This document shows, piece after piece, positions 9,835-19,307 of a stretch of DNA of 64,000 bases. The notes beneath the pieces are model-generated. The model did not search any database, was not told where the DNA came from, and saw only the letters and a program-made list of their open reading frames with translations. The DNA lies in contig JADZFO010000056.1 in NCBI GenBank assembly GCA_020849855.1, positions 52,015-116,014 on the forward strand, in the 5' to 3' direction. Origin of the DNA: a bacterium (GTDB lineage Bacteria > 4484-113 > JAFGCY01). A program made the position numbers and the translations under genes. Position 1 is the first letter of the stretch; each line of letters starts with the position of its first letter.

Positions 9835-9840
9835 AGTGTA
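9835..9840 (-). promoter_or_regulatory. -10 hexamer of leaderless polymerase gene
   Basis: TACACT on the minus strand ends exactly 6 bases before the ATG at 9828; there is no Shine-Dalgarno sequence between. This choice of start also removes the repeat-encoded N-terminal extension. Confidence 0.6.
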
Positions 9841-9853
9841 TCTAAAGCCGAAA

Positions 9854-9904
9854 CAGGGGACAGGGGACAGGGGACAGGGGACAGGGGACAGGGGACAGGG
9901 GAGA
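9854..9904. repeat. tandem heptamer array (GGGGACA)
   Basis: The heptamer GGGGACA repeats about seven times head to tail with no errors, then decays to GGGGAGA. Too short and unspaced to be CRISPR; it is a minisatellite prone to slippage, just upstream of the polymerase promoter. Confidence 0.85.
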
Positions 9905-9994
9905 GAGTGTAGGGGCGCGTGGAGCGCGCCCGGGGAAGTCACAAGGCACAAGTCACAAGGCAAAGGCCAAGGCGGAAGGAAACTTGGGACGAAG

Positions 9995-10070
9995 GCTCGG
10001 AGCGCCGGCTGCAAGCCGGCTTTCTTTGGCGGGAAGAAAAGAGGCCGGCTTGCAGCCGGCGTTCCGAGCT
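9995..10070. repeat. large dispersed hairpin repeat, copy 1
   Basis: Arms 9995-10020 and 10044-10070 are nearly perfectly complementary over 26 bases (core CGCCGGCTGCAAGCCGGC), loop 10021-10043. A related hairpin lies at 21116-21192, so it is a dispersed palindromic element. Confidence 0.75.
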
Positions 10071-10094
10071 CACATGCTGTCTCACACCTATACC

Positions 10095-10160
10095 TGCGCC
10101 AACGCCTTACGCTAACGCCCTACGCTAACGCCTTACGTTTACGCCCTACGCTAACGCCTT
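10095..10160. repeat. degenerate 12-bp tandem repeat
   Basis: Copies of CTACGCTAACGC with C/T variation repeat about five times, followed at 10200-10258 by degenerate TCCCTAATCCC-type repeats. No gene is seen here. Confidence 0.6.
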
Positions 10161-10269
10161 ATGCTTTGCGCATTTCGCTTCACGCTTCTCGCCGCACTCG
10201 TCCCTAATCCCTAATCCCTAGCCCTGGTCTCTGGTCCCTGCTCCCTAGTCCCTTATCCCACGTACCTCT

Positions 10270-13200
10270 TTACTCCGCCCGGTGGAAGTGCAGGATCCAG
10301 TCTGCCTTCAAGGGCAGCGCGTCAGGGTCGCCGGAGCCGACAAAGATGTTCGGCCGGCCGTCGTCTCCGCGCAGCAGAACGCAGGGCGCGCGGTCCTTGG
10401 GGAAGACCGGCAGCGGGTCGCTCAGCTCTTCAAAATGCCAGACTCCTGGCGCGTCGCGGATCCACAGGATCACCTTGGCGAAGTGCGGCTCGTCGGCTGC
10501 CAGGGTTATCGCTGTGCGGCCGAGGGTAGCGATCATCGGCTTTTCGACGCCCTCGTGCAGGCAGGTGGCAAAGCCCAGCTCGCTGTAGGTCGAGACCAGC
10601 CCGCCGCCGAGATCCTGGAAGCTGAGGTCGAAGCTGGAGACCAGTTCGACCTGCCAGTTGGCGCCGTCGAAGAATGCGTATTTGAGCTGGCCCACCGGGA
10701 TATCCGGATCGGCGTTGAGGTCGTAGTAGGCCATGTGCCGCAGCCCGCCGGGGCTCAGTTCCTGCTGCACACGCTTGCCGCAGTCGCTGTTTGCACCATT
10801 GGCCCCGGCATCAACAAGCTCAAAGCTGAAACCGCCCATGCCGTCGCCGCTGGCGTAATAGAGTCCACCGCGGTCCGGGGTAAAGCGGTTGGGGGCATAG
10901 CTGGTGCCGCGCTGCTCCGCCAGCCAGATCTTTGTGCTGTCGGCGGGATCAAGCAGCAGATCCAGGTCGCGTCCGCTGAAGTTCGCGCTGTCCAGTTCCA
11001 GCGGTGTGCCCCAGGAGCCCATGCTGGTGTTGAGGTAGTAGTAGTCAGCGTCCGGCTCTATCCCTGCGTTGACAAGCTTGGTATAGACCAGCGCGCTTTC
11101 ATCTCCATTACCCGGGCCGATGGCCATACTGAGCATCGGGTTGGCTACCGGGTCGGAGGGGAAGAATGCCGTTGCCTGCCAGGTGTCGGGGCCTGTCCGG
11201 TTGATGTAGCCAACGGAAAGCTGGTCCGCGTAGCCCAGCACCAGTCGGCCGTTCTGCAGGTCCCAGACCGGTTCAAAAGCACCCTTCTCGTAAGTGGCCA
11301 GCCCGGGCCCTTCGTGCTGCCAGACCAGGCCGTCGTCCTGGAACAGGTGCGTCAAGTGCGCATCTTCCTTGTCGTTGTAGACCAGGTGCATACGGGCGGC
11401 AAGCGGCCCGGCGGCTGGCTCCACCACGCCGCGCATCGCGAAGACTTCACCCGCCGGCAGGCTGAGCTCGCCGGCTCCGCCATCAAGCGAGAAGGTCGTT
11501 GTATCCCAGCAGGTTGTGACCCGCTGCACATCGCTAAGGCTACGCTCAGTGTCCTCATCAAAGAAACCGTTGTATGCGGCGATGCGGATGTAGTAGCGTT
11601 CGCCTGCCGCCAGTCCATTGATGGTGTAGGTGTTGAAGCCGCCGCCTGAATCCTCGACGTCCTTGATGAGCGTTGTGCCGCTGAAGGGAGCCTCCAGCTG
11701 CGGATCCTGCCCACTGCGGTAGGCAATGGTATAGCGCAGGGGCTGGCCTTCCGGGTCTTCCAGGCTGGGCCAGTCAATGCTGATGCTGTCGCAGTCAGCG
11801 CTGAGCTCCATCTGGCTCTGCACCGGCTGCGGCCAGCCGGGCAGCGTGTCTGTCACCTGCGCCAGGCAGGCGATGGCATCGCTGCGCAGGAAGAGCAGGC
11901 GGTTCGCTGCCAGCGCCGCCTCGCAGCGTATCGCCTCCGCCCCGCTCGCGAAAGCAAGCTGCTGGCGCAGACGGCCCTCGAAGTCAAGTACCAGCAAAGC
12001 GGTATCCAGCAGCACAAAGATGCGCTGCGAACCGGCGGTGACGCTTCTGAGCTCCGTAGCTACCGTCGGCAGGCTGAAGAGCCAGGCCTCGCTCAGGTCG
12101 TCGCTGCGAATAGCTCGCAGTCGCAGCAGGCGGTCAGGGACGTCCTGGCTGAGCCCGCCGCTGAGCAGCAGCCGCGGGTTGGCCGCCAGGACCAGGCAGG
12201 GGTCGCTGTCCTGGCTGTGAGATGTGTCTCCAAGGCGCGGCCAGCTGCTGACCGCGCTGAGGCTGCTCAGATCGCAGGCGTGCAGGCCTGCCGCGCTGTT
12301 GATGAAGACCCGTCCGGCTGCTTCGTCTATACAGGGCATGCCCTGGCTGGACTGCCCGGCATTGCTGCCTGTCTGGCTGATGCTGCCGCTGAGCAGGGAC
12401 CCGCGCCGCAAGGTCTCCAGCACGGTACTGGCTATCACCAGTTCTCCGCTGGATGTCGCCGCGATAAGACTCTCATCATTTGGCAGTTCCTGCGGCGCTG
12501 TCGGAATCTGCAGTCGCTGGGTCGGGTCTGAAAGCAGGAAGCCATTCACCAGACCCTCGCTGTTGCTGCCCGCCGAGGGCCAGCTCAGGCCGGCTGCCAG
12601 GTAATCACCCAGCAGCAGCGGGCGGATCATGCTCACGGCGGCGGAGCCGGTCTTCAGCTCTCCGCTGTCCAGATCAAGCAGCTGCGCCTGGCTGCTGCTT
12701 GCTCCGTAAGTGCTGCCCGACAGACAGCGGTTCAGGCTGGGGATAGCCAGGCTGGGTGCCGCGATGGCGCTGCCCGTGGGGCTGCCGTCTTCCAGCGCAT
12801 AACGCTGCAGTGCATTGGCTGTCTGGTCCATGCCAAGGGTCCAGCCATCGGCGCTGATCACCAGCGCCCCCTCCATGCTGGCCGGATCGCCGATGGGCGT
12901 CTGCGCCCGGCTCCAGGCCAGACCAAGCGGCTCGCGCAGGCCGCAGGCCGGGTTCGACCCGCTGCGCGCTGCATCTCCACGGTAATTGGCCCAGGTATCA
13001 CTGCTGAAGCCCAGCATCGGCACCTTTGCCTGCAAGCTGACGCTGTTCTGCTCCCGCACGCCATCGCTGTCCTCTGCCTGCAGGTTGAGCCTGTAAAAGC
13101 TGCCGCGGGTCAGTCCCTCCAGCAGGTAGCTGTAGGGCGGCGCGCCGCTGACGGCGTTCGCGGGAATATCGAGGCTGATAGTGCCAGGGCTGCCAATTGC

Positions 13201-14523
13201 CTGCAGCCCCTCAAGATAGCGCAGTTTGTAGGTGACAGTTGTGCCCTCGGGGTCCGTGGCGCGGCCGAAGCTGAGCCGCAGCGCGCCGCTGCCATCCGTT
13301 CCGGACGCGCCCACTGCGCTGACCAGGCCAACGCTGCTGTCCCAGACCGGCGCCAGGTTCCCCACAGGGATACTGGCCGAGACCTGGTTGCTGGCTGGCC
13401 CAAGGGTCGCGTTGCCGCCGTCGCCGGACCAGGCCCGCACAAACCAGCTATAGGAGCTGCCCGGGCTGCCTGGATCCCGGATTATGTAAACCAGGCGCTG
13501 CTTCAGTTCGTCCGGGCTCGCCGCTGCGACAAGTTCCGCGCGCTCGATGCTGGGCTCAGGGCTGCCGCTGCCCGGTCGCAGTGCGAAATCGCCGGGCGCC
13601 GGACTCAGACCGTCGGCGCGGTAGAGGTTGTAACCCTCAATGCGCCGCTGGAAGTTCGCCCCGATGCGTGTCAGGTCCTGCACATTGACGATCCCGTCCA
13701 TGGAGCCGTCGATGATCTCCAGCCGCTTCGGGGTGGGGCTGTCGCTGACCTTCTGCTGATAGTTCAGACCGATGGGGGTCAGATCGGTGATCTCAACGAT
13801 TCCGTTGTTGTTGTAATCGCCCAGGTTGCGTTCTTCCCAGCTCAGGCTGACCTCGCCCGCGCCAGGCCCGGGGCTGGCCTGGAGTTGCGCTACCGAGCCG
13901 GGGTCTTCGTTCACCGTGGTAACCGAACGGTACACAGGCTCGGCGCCGGGCTGGAAGTGCAAACTGAGCAGCGCGTCTGCTGCGCGCGGGCTGCGGACGC
14001 CACGGTAGGGCTGCGTGCGCGCCAGGCCAATCACCACGATATCGCGCATGCGGTGCGGGATGCTCAGCAGGAGGTACTGCCCGTCCCAGACGCTGTCCTG
14101 GGCCGCGCTCTGGAAGCTGTAGCGCTGGTCGGGGTAGGTTACATACAGGTACACATCATCGGGTGCGCTGCTGCCGCACTGCAGCTCAAAGCCAAGTTCG
14201 CTGTCGCCTGTGGACGCGCTGCCGTCCTGCAGAGTCCTGATCCGCAGGCCCTTCCAGTCCTCAATAACCCGGCCCTCGGCGTCAAAGAGGTGGAAGCTGA
14301 GCTCACCGATGCGCTGGCCCGGCTGTTCCCGCAGCCACTGCGCGCTGATCCGTGTGGCCGGCCCGAGGGGCTGAGGATAAGGCACCGTATCCCTGCCGCT
14401 GCCGCTGCAGGAGTTCATGAGAGAAAGCAACACAAGTGCAGCCAGAAGGCCAATAAAGGGGAGTGGCACGCAGAAAAGGCGGGCCCGGGGGCCGGTTACC
14501 AGACGTAGCCGCCGATGGTCCAT
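10270..14523 (-). CDS. giant dockerin-like, FN3-containing lipoprotein
   Basis: 1417 residues with an N-terminal membrane segment ending LLSLMNSCSGSG (lipobox-like Cys near 39). Near residues 230-300 two EF-hand-like dockerin segments appear: GDYNNNGIVEITDLTPIGLN and DGIVNVQDLTRIGANFQ. FN3-like domains follow (near 390-510 and again near 900-1000, RYYIRIAAYNGFFDED), with a long middle part resembling a beta-propeller (repeated L-x-L-x-x-G blocks), and a C-terminal region reporting Asp-rich repeats. The start overlaps the ChbG gene by 28 bases, so it is the last gene of the MoxR operon. Architecture matches the lipoprotein at 55746-58256. Role inferred: surface assembly or polysaccharide binding. 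Confidence 0.85.
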   Translation of the reverse strand: MDHRRLRLVTGPRARLFCVPLPFIGLLAALVLLSLMNSCSGSGRDTVPYPQPLGPATRISAQWLREQPGQRIGELSFHLFDAEGRVIEDWKGLRIRTLQDGSASTGDSELGFELQCGSSAPDDVYLYVTYPDQRYSFQSAAQDSVWDGQYLLLSIPHRMRDIVVIGLARTQPYRGVRSPRAADALLSLHFQPGAEPVYRSVTTVNEDPGSVAQLQASPGPGAGEVSLSWEERNLGDYNNNGIVEITDLTPIGLNYQQKVSDSPTPKRLEIIDGSMDGIVNVQDLTRIGANFQRRIEGYNLYRADGLSPAPGDFALRPGSGSPEPSIERAELVAAASPDELKQRLVYIIRDPGSPGSSYSWFVRAWSGDGGNATLGPASNQVSASIPVGNLAPVWDSSVGLVSAVGASGTDGSGALRLSFGRATDPEGTTVTYKLRYLEGLQAIGSPGTISLDIPANAVSGAPPYSYLLEGLTRGSFYRLNLQAEDSDGVREQNSVSLQAKVPMLGFSSDTWANYRGDAARSGSNPACGLREPLGLAWSRAQTPIGDPASMEGALVISADGWTLGMDQTANALQRYALEDGSPTGSAIAAPSLAIPSLNRCLSGSTYGASSSQAQLLDLDSGELKTGSAAVSMIRPLLLGDYLAAGLSWPSAGSNSEGLVNGFLLSDPTQRLQIPTAPQELPNDESLIAATSSGELVIASTVLETLRRGSLLSGSISQTGSNAGQSSQGMPCIDEAAGRVFINSAAGLHACDLSSLSAVSSWPRLGDTSHSQDSDPCLVLAANPRLLLSGGLSQDVPDRLLRLRAIRSDDLSEAWLFSLPTVATELRSVTAGSQRIFVLLDTALLVLDFEGRLRQQLAFASGAEAIRCEAALAANRLLFLRSDAIACLAQVTDTLPGWPQPVQSQMELSADCDSISIDWPSLEDPEGQPLRYTIAYRSGQDPQLEAPFSGTTLIKDVEDSGGGFNTYTINGLAAGERYYIRIAAYNGFFDEDTERSLSDVQRVTTCWDTTTFSLDGGAGELSLPAGEVFAMRGVVEPAAGPLAARMHLVYNDKEDAHLTHLFQDDGLVWQHEGPGLATYEKGAFEPVWDLQNGRLVLGYADQLSVGYINRTGPDTWQATAFFPSDPVANPMLSMAIGPGNGDESALVYTKLVNAGIEPDADYYYLNTSMGSWGTPLELDSANFSGRDLDLLLDPADSTKIWLAEQRGTSYAPNRFTPDRGGLYYASGDGMGGFSFELVDAGANGANSDCGKRVQQELSPGGLRHMAYYDLNADPDIPVGQLKYAFFDGANWQVELVSSFDLSFQDLGGGLVSTYSELGFATCLHEGVEKPMIATLGRTAITLAADEPHFAKVILWIRDAPGVWHFEELSDPLPVFPKDRAPCVLLRGDDGRPNIFVGSGDPDALPLKADWILHFHRAE

Positions 14524-15263
14524 CCTTGTGCCTCGAGTTCGGTGACCAGCAGAGCATCCCCCAGCAGGGCCAGCTCTGCTTCCCGTTCCTCCTGGTAGGA
14601 GGTCCGCTCATAGGCCAGCATGTCCACGATCCCGGGATGGCACATTACTTCAACAACCGCGCCCTGAATCCTGGACAGGGCTTCCAGCAGTCCTGCCCTT
14701 CCAATATTGTTATATCCGAAAAAGCCCTCATAGAAATGCTCGGGGGCGGGCACGCCGGCGGCCCAGGCCTTGCCGTACTGCTGGCCGCGCACCCGCAGGC
14801 CCAGGCGCCGGGCCAGGGCGAGATCCAGAGCCGAGGTGAACAGCGGCTCCAGCAGGTGCGTGTGGTGGTGGCTGTCCAGATGGTCGATATGGATTCCAAG
14901 AAGCGAAATGCGGTCCAGCTGGGCCCACCATTCGCGCAGGGCCGCATCGCGCATGGCCTGGCTTTCCCAGGTCGAGGCCTGCAGCGCCAGCTCCTTGTTG
15001 AAGCGTCCGTCGGGAAGCAGCAACTCCTCTGGATAATCTGAGCTCAGGGGGTAGCCGGTGGACAGGTTCAGGTGTCCGCCGATGGACATGCCGCTTTCCA
15101 TCAACGCCCGGGCCTCGTCCTCGGTGACAAAGTTCGCCATCACCGAGGTGCTGCGCACCACGCCGGATGACGACGCCAGGATGCCCGCGCTGATGCTGGG
15201 GCTGAGGCCATAGTCGTCGGCATTGAAAATCAGGATACGGCGGCTTGTGGAAACGCCTGACAC
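14496..15263 (-). CDS. ChbG/YdjC-family carbohydrate deacetylase
   Basis: 255 residues. The NADDYGLSPSI motif near residues 14-24 carries the Asp pair of the family, HIDHLDSHHHTHL near 125-137 supplies metal-binding His, and EVMCHPG near 205 is the conserved C-terminal His motif. The family removes N-acetyl groups from short chitin-like or related oligosaccharides. It starts 2 bases after the stop of the transglutaminase-type gene and overlaps the giant lipoprotein gene, so it belongs to the same unit. Substrate here unknown; a link to envelope glycans is an inference from context. Confidence 0.92.
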   Translation of the reverse strand: MSGVSTSRRILIFNADDYGLSPSISAGILASSSGVVRSTSVMANFVTEDEARALMESGMSIGGHLNLSTGYPLSSDYPEELLLPDGRFNKELALQASTWESQAMRDAALREWWAQLDRISLLGIHIDHLDSHHHTHLLEPLFTSALDLALARRLGLRVRGQQYGKAWAAGVPAPEHFYEGFFGYNNIGRAGLLEALSRIQGAVVEVMCHPGIVDMLAYERTSYQEEREAELALLGDALLVTELEAQGWTIGGYVW

Positions 15264-15265
15264 TC

Positions 15266-17788
15266 TTAGCCTCCCGGCTTCTTCTTCTGCTTCATTTCTT
15301 CCTGGCGCTGGCGGACCAGGGCGGAGAGTTCCGCCACGGCGTCCTTGGCCTGCTGGATGTCGTCCTGGCTGGGCTCACCGCCGGCATAGGCCGCGCGCTC
15401 ATAGATCGGCAGCAGGCGCTGCAATGGCGGGCTCAAGGGCTGCCAGCTCTGGACTGCATTGTTGAAGGCCCGGCGGGCTGTCATGCCGACGTCCCCGCGT
15501 GCCAGCCCCAGGCGTTCCAGCTGGCGCAGGGCCTGCAGGTAAGCCTCAATGACCGCATTCTCCGGCCGCAGCGGCGGCAGGCGGCGCTGGCCCAGGTCAC
15601 GGCGCAGGCGCACATAGGCAAAGAGGATCAGGCCCACGACGGCCAGCAGGATCAGGGACTGCGGCCCGTGCCGCAGCATCAGCGCCCAGAGCTGGCGCAG
15701 GGCATCCATGATCAGGCGTTGGGTAGCCGCCGGGTCAAGCACGAAGAGGTTGGTCAGGAAATCGATGACGCTGCGCAGGTTGCGCATCAGCGGGCTGCCG
15801 CCGCCCTGGCCTTCGGAGCCCGCCGGGCTGGGGTCGTAGGTGACCCAGCCATAGCCGTCAAAGTAGACCTCGACCCAGGCGTGGGCATTGCTGGCGCGGT
15901 ACACATATGCGTTGTCAACAAGGCTGAAGGTGCCAGGGGCATAGCCGGAGACGATGCGGGCCGGGATGTTGTTGATGCGGCACATCACCGCCATGGCGCT
16001 GGCGAAGTAGCGGCAGTGGCCCTGCTGGCTGCCCAGCAGGAACTGCTCGGTGAATTCCTGGTCCGGGCGCAGCTCAACATAGTTGCGGGTGTACTCAAAC
16101 TCGTCGCTGACCAGGTACTCCAGGATGTTCTGGACCTTGTCGTAGATCGAAGGCTGGCCGCCGGCGAAGGCGCGGCGGTTGGCGATGGTCTGGGACAGCT
16201 TCACAACTCTGTCGCTGACTGCGTGGTACTGCTCGGGCTTGATCCCCAAGGCCTGCAATTCGGCCGGGTCCGGCCGCGCAGTCAGCGGCACCTGCGTATT
16301 GGGCTCCACAATGGCCGGCGGCCCGGGGCTGATTACCTCGCGCAGTTCGCTGTCCTTGAACACGAGCTCCAGTGAGCGGACCGTGTAGCTGAAGCCCTTG
16401 TCATGGTCCTGCTTGTCGAACTCGCGGGCGCGCAGGCAGCTTGCGGCGTCCAGCAGCGGCATGTCGCCAAGGTTGCCGTTCTTCATCAGGCTGATGTTCT
16501 CAAGCCTGTAGGGCGCGTACATGGCGAAGTAGAAGGAAGGCTGGGCTTCCAGGAGCTTGATCTCCTGATGGATCTCGGCGTAGCGCGGCTGCGCCGCCTG
16601 GTTCGCCGACCAGACCGGGTTCTTGGAAACCACCACGCCCTTGGCGCTGAGCTGCTCAGACAGCTTCTTGGACGGGAAGTCCAGCAGCGGGATCTTGAAG
16701 GCGGTTTCCGGCTCATTGCTGGTCTGGACGATCGAGGGAATAGCCTCCAGGCCTTCGGGCAGCGCCTCGCGATACTTGTCGTCGGCCTTGCCGCCGTGCC
16801 GGGCCAGGATGGTGTTGGTGTCGGCATCCAGCATCTGCGGCGACTTCACCCAGCCGCTGCCGGTATAGACGTCATAAACCTGCGCCCGCAGATAGCCCGA
16901 GCGGTGGCTCTTCATCTGCAGCACCGGCCTTGGGTCGGCCGTAAGCTTGGATCCGCTGCTCAGGTCAAAGTCGTTGCCCAGGCCAACCTCGGCCTCGCGC
17001 TGCAGCTCGCCGCGGCTGTTGCGGCGGTCGCGCTCGGATCCGCCGCCCTGATCCTTGTCCACCGGGTCAACCGGCGGCGCGGTGTTGATCAGCGGTTGTC
17101 GCGCGCCTTCTTCCGAGTGCGGGGTGACCACAAAGGCCACAGCGGAAACGGCGATCAGGCCGACGACCGCGCGCAGCAACATGGCCAGGAACTGGCGGCC
17201 CACCTCGATTCGCGTCTCGCTGACAGCGTCGGTCACGTCAGATCCAACAGTCTGGCTGACCCGTGTGGCCACCTCGATCTGGCTGGCGGCGTAAAGCGAA
17301 CATCCCGCGCAGAAGAGGAAGACCGGCAGCATCAGCATCAGCTTCAGGTCATAGCTCTGATGCGCGCTGTAGATGATGAAGATGACGCAGACCAGGATGA
17401 TGAAGCGGTGGTCTCCGGGTGCAAAGGCTTTAAAGGACAGCAGCACCATCAGCAGGCCAAGCAGGATGCCAAGGGTGCCGCCGGCCAGCCAGATGTTCTG
17501 TTGCAGCTTCAGGAAGAAGAAGACCGAGAGGCCCACCGCCACGATTGACACACCATAAGTGGTGACCGAGCGCCAGCGCGGGGCGAGGTTATAGGCGTAA
17601 ACGAAGCCAGCCGTGAGAGCCAGGCTGAGCCAGATGTTGAGCACCAGCTCGTCCAGGGCCAGATGCAGGATCTGCACGGCAAGAAAGCCGCTGAGGTAGG
17701 TCCAGAGGTACAGGAAGCGGCGCGCGCGGGGAGCCAGGTCAAGGGCCGCGGTGTTCAGGCGCTGCATGGAGGCGCGCAGGCTGCTCAT
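15266..17788 (-). CDS. TgpA-type transglutaminase-like membrane protein
   Basis: 840 residues. Residues about 20-220 form six to eight membrane segments; a periplasmic part follows, with the transglutaminase-like triad: Cys in QGHCRYFASAM near 589, His in NAHAWVEVYF near 636, Asp in VTYDPSP near 651. One more membrane helix (near 705-725) precedes a cytoplasmic C-terminal DUF4129-like tail. Its ATG overlaps the DUF58 stop codon (ATGA). MoxR-DUF58-transglutaminase is a widespread conserved trio; the enzyme is thought to act on periplasmic proteins or peptides, but its substrate is generally unknown. Confidence 0.92.
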   Translation of the reverse strand: MSSLRASMQRLNTAALDLAPRARRFLYLWTYLSGFLAVQILHLALDELVLNIWLSLALTAGFVYAYNLAPRWRSVTTYGVSIVAVGLSVFFFLKLQQNIWLAGGTLGILLGLLMVLLSFKAFAPGDHRFIILVCVIFIIYSAHQSYDLKLMLMLPVFLFCAGCSLYAASQIEVATRVSQTVGSDVTDAVSETRIEVGRQFLAMLLRAVVGLIAVSAVAFVVTPHSEEGARQPLINTAPPVDPVDKDQGGGSERDRRNSRGELQREAEVGLGNDFDLSSGSKLTADPRPVLQMKSHRSGYLRAQVYDVYTGSGWVKSPQMLDADTNTILARHGGKADDKYREALPEGLEAIPSIVQTSNEPETAFKIPLLDFPSKKLSEQLSAKGVVVSKNPVWSANQAAQPRYAEIHQEIKLLEAQPSFYFAMYAPYRLENISLMKNGNLGDMPLLDAASCLRAREFDKQDHDKGFSYTVRSLELVFKDSELREVISPGPPAIVEPNTQVPLTARPDPAELQALGIKPEQYHAVSDRVVKLSQTIANRRAFAGGQPSIYDKVQNILEYLVSDEFEYTRNYVELRPDQEFTEQFLLGSQQGHCRYFASAMAVMCRINNIPARIVSGYAPGTFSLVDNAYVYRASNAHAWVEVYFDGYGWVTYDPSPAGSEGQGGGSPLMRNLRSVIDFLTNLFVLDPAATQRLIMDALRQLWALMLRHGPQSLILLAVVGLILFAYVRLRRDLGQRRLPPLRPENAVIEAYLQALRQLERLGLARGDVGMTARRAFNNAVQSWQPLSPPLQRLLPIYERAAYAGGEPSQDDIQQAKDAVAELSALVRQRQEEMKQKKKPGG

Positions 17789-19296
17789 GCCTCGGCCTCC
17801 GTCTCAATGCCAATGCCATCCTCCGGCAGCAGGGCCTCGGAGCTGAGCATCTTGGAAGAGCTGGCCACGGCTCCGCCACGGCTGTGGCTGGCGCTGATGG
17901 CACGGTTGAAGACCTCGCTCAGCACGCGCGGCAGGTCATCCTTGTAGTGCACGTCAATGACGTTGTAGCCGGGGCGGTAACGGCTCTTGCTTTCCGAGCG
18001 GGCCGGCTGGTCACCCCAGCTCCCGCGGGCTTTCTCAAAGCTGGCCTTGTCAAAGTTCACCACGGTAATGCCGCGGTAGCGCATGCCCATCAGGCCCAGG
18101 CGCTCCCAGGCTTCGACGCTGGGATCGCAGGTCAGTACCACCAGGCTGGAGCCCTGAGGCAGATAGTGCACGATCAGGCGGTTGGCCAGCTCCCAGTCCG
18201 TGGGGCCGTACTCGCCCAGACGGGCCAGGCGGATCGCCATCTCCTGGTAGAAACGCTTGCCGGAGCCGGCAAGGCTGTCATAAGGCATGTTGGAGCTGTC
18301 CGGGCTGCGACGCCGGCGCTCCTGCGCGTCACGGCCCCAGAGCTCGCGGCTGAGGAACTCCAGGCTGAAGCCGTCGCTCTTGGTGCCGGTCGTTCCGTAC
18401 TGCTCGACGGACCCGTCGGAGTGCAGAACCAGTGGCACCGGGCGGGCACCAAGGGTAAGCATATTGAACTGGAAGCGGCTGGTACCGGTGGCCGAGCCAA
18501 GGCTGGCCGCCATGGTAATCGCGTATTCAAGCGGCGTATCGGCGCCGCTGCCGGCCCGCATGTTCTCGTCCACCAGCAGCAGGACGCTGACCGAGGCTGC
18601 GACATTCAGTTCGTACTGCCGGCTGATCAGCTTGCCCTGGCGGGCGGAGGTACGCCAGTGGATGTGCTTGAGCTGCTGGCCGGGGACGTACTCACGCACA
18701 CCGAGAAACTCCGTGCTCTGGCCGCCCACCGGGATGCTGCCACTCTCGTCGCGGCTGAGGCTGGAGATGCTGGGCGGCTGGGCCATCTTGAAGTCGAGGG
18801 CCCGGGGCAGTACCAGCACGGAGTTATAGATCTCCACCTTGCGCCAGTTCTTGTAGAAGCCGAAGGGGTCGCCGCCCCAGAGAAAGAGCGGGCCGATGCG
18901 GAACACACCGCGGCGGGGCGGGGTGATGGTGTAGCTGCTGCGCACCGGGCTGCCGGCCGGTGCCACCAGGAAGGCCACCGGCGAGTACTCCTTGCCGGGG
19001 GTGAGCTGCTCATGCAGGTCAAAGCCCAGGGTGCCGTAGCGCGCGGTGCTGCGTTCGTTTGTCAGCTCTAGGCCAACCTCCATCGGCTGGCCGGCCACAC
19101 CGAAGCTGGGCGGGTAGCGCTTGACCTTCAGCCCGCGCACAGCGTGGAAGGACCAGACAAAAAGCACGAGGTTGGTTGAGACCAGGAAGACGGCTGTGTA
19201 TACCAGGAGCGGCGTATGGAAGATCCCGGCCACAATGATGGTGAAGACCGTCAGGAAGATGAAGACCCAGGCGTTGATGGTCAGCCGTGATGTCAC
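17785..19296 (-). CDS. DUF58 domain protein
   Basis: 503 residues from GTG 19296, chosen because GGGTGA lies just upstream and the MoxR stop is 11 bases away; the longer frame would overlap MoxR. Two membrane helices at about 5-45 are followed by a beta-rich region (FLWGGDPFGFYKNW near 135-150) and the DUF58 signature VPGQQLKHIHWRTSARQGKL near 200-220, then a vWA-like fold (SVLLLVDENMRAGSG). The family partners with MoxR ATPases. It sits between moxR and the transglutaminase gene. Confidence 0.92.
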   Translation of the reverse strand: MTSRLTINAWVFIFLTVFTIIVAGIFHTPLLVYTAVFLVSTNLVLFVWSFHAVRGLKVKRYPPSFGVAGQPMEVGLELTNERSTARYGTLGFDLHEQLTPGKEYSPVAFLVAPAGSPVRSSYTITPPRRGVFRIGPLFLWGGDPFGFYKNWRKVEIYNSVLVLPRALDFKMAQPPSISSLSRDESGSIPVGGQSTEFLGVREYVPGQQLKHIHWRTSARQGKLISRQYELNVAASVSVLLLVDENMRAGSGADTPLEYAITMAASLGSATGTSRFQFNMLTLGARPVPLVLHSDGSVEQYGTTGTKSDGFSLEFLSRELWGRDAQERRRRSPDSSNMPYDSLAGSGKRFYQEMAIRLARLGEYGPTDWELANRLIVHYLPQGSSLVVLTCDPSVEAWERLGLMGMRYRGITVVNFDKASFEKARGSWGDQPARSESKSRYRPGYNVIDVHYKDDLPRVLSEVFNRAISASHSRGGAVASSSKMLSSEALLPEDGIGIETEAEA

Positions 19297-19307
19297 GGTT
19301 TCACCCG

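Larger units (their letters stand above)
9829..10269. other. repeat-rich intergenic region, no gene
   Basis: This 441-base spacer between two minus-strand genes has no convincing gene. It holds, in order, the polymerase promoter, a GGGGACA heptamer array, a large hairpin, and degenerate arrays of CTACGCTAACGC and TCCCTAA type. Confidence 0.7.

Noticed and set aside
9854-9904. possible CRISPR array
   Set aside because: Heptamers are contiguous, with no spacers; no cas genes in the window.
10282-11649. 455-codon plus-strand open frame
   Set aside because: It lies fully inside the giant lipoprotein gene on the other strand, has no domain, and results from high-GC codon bias.
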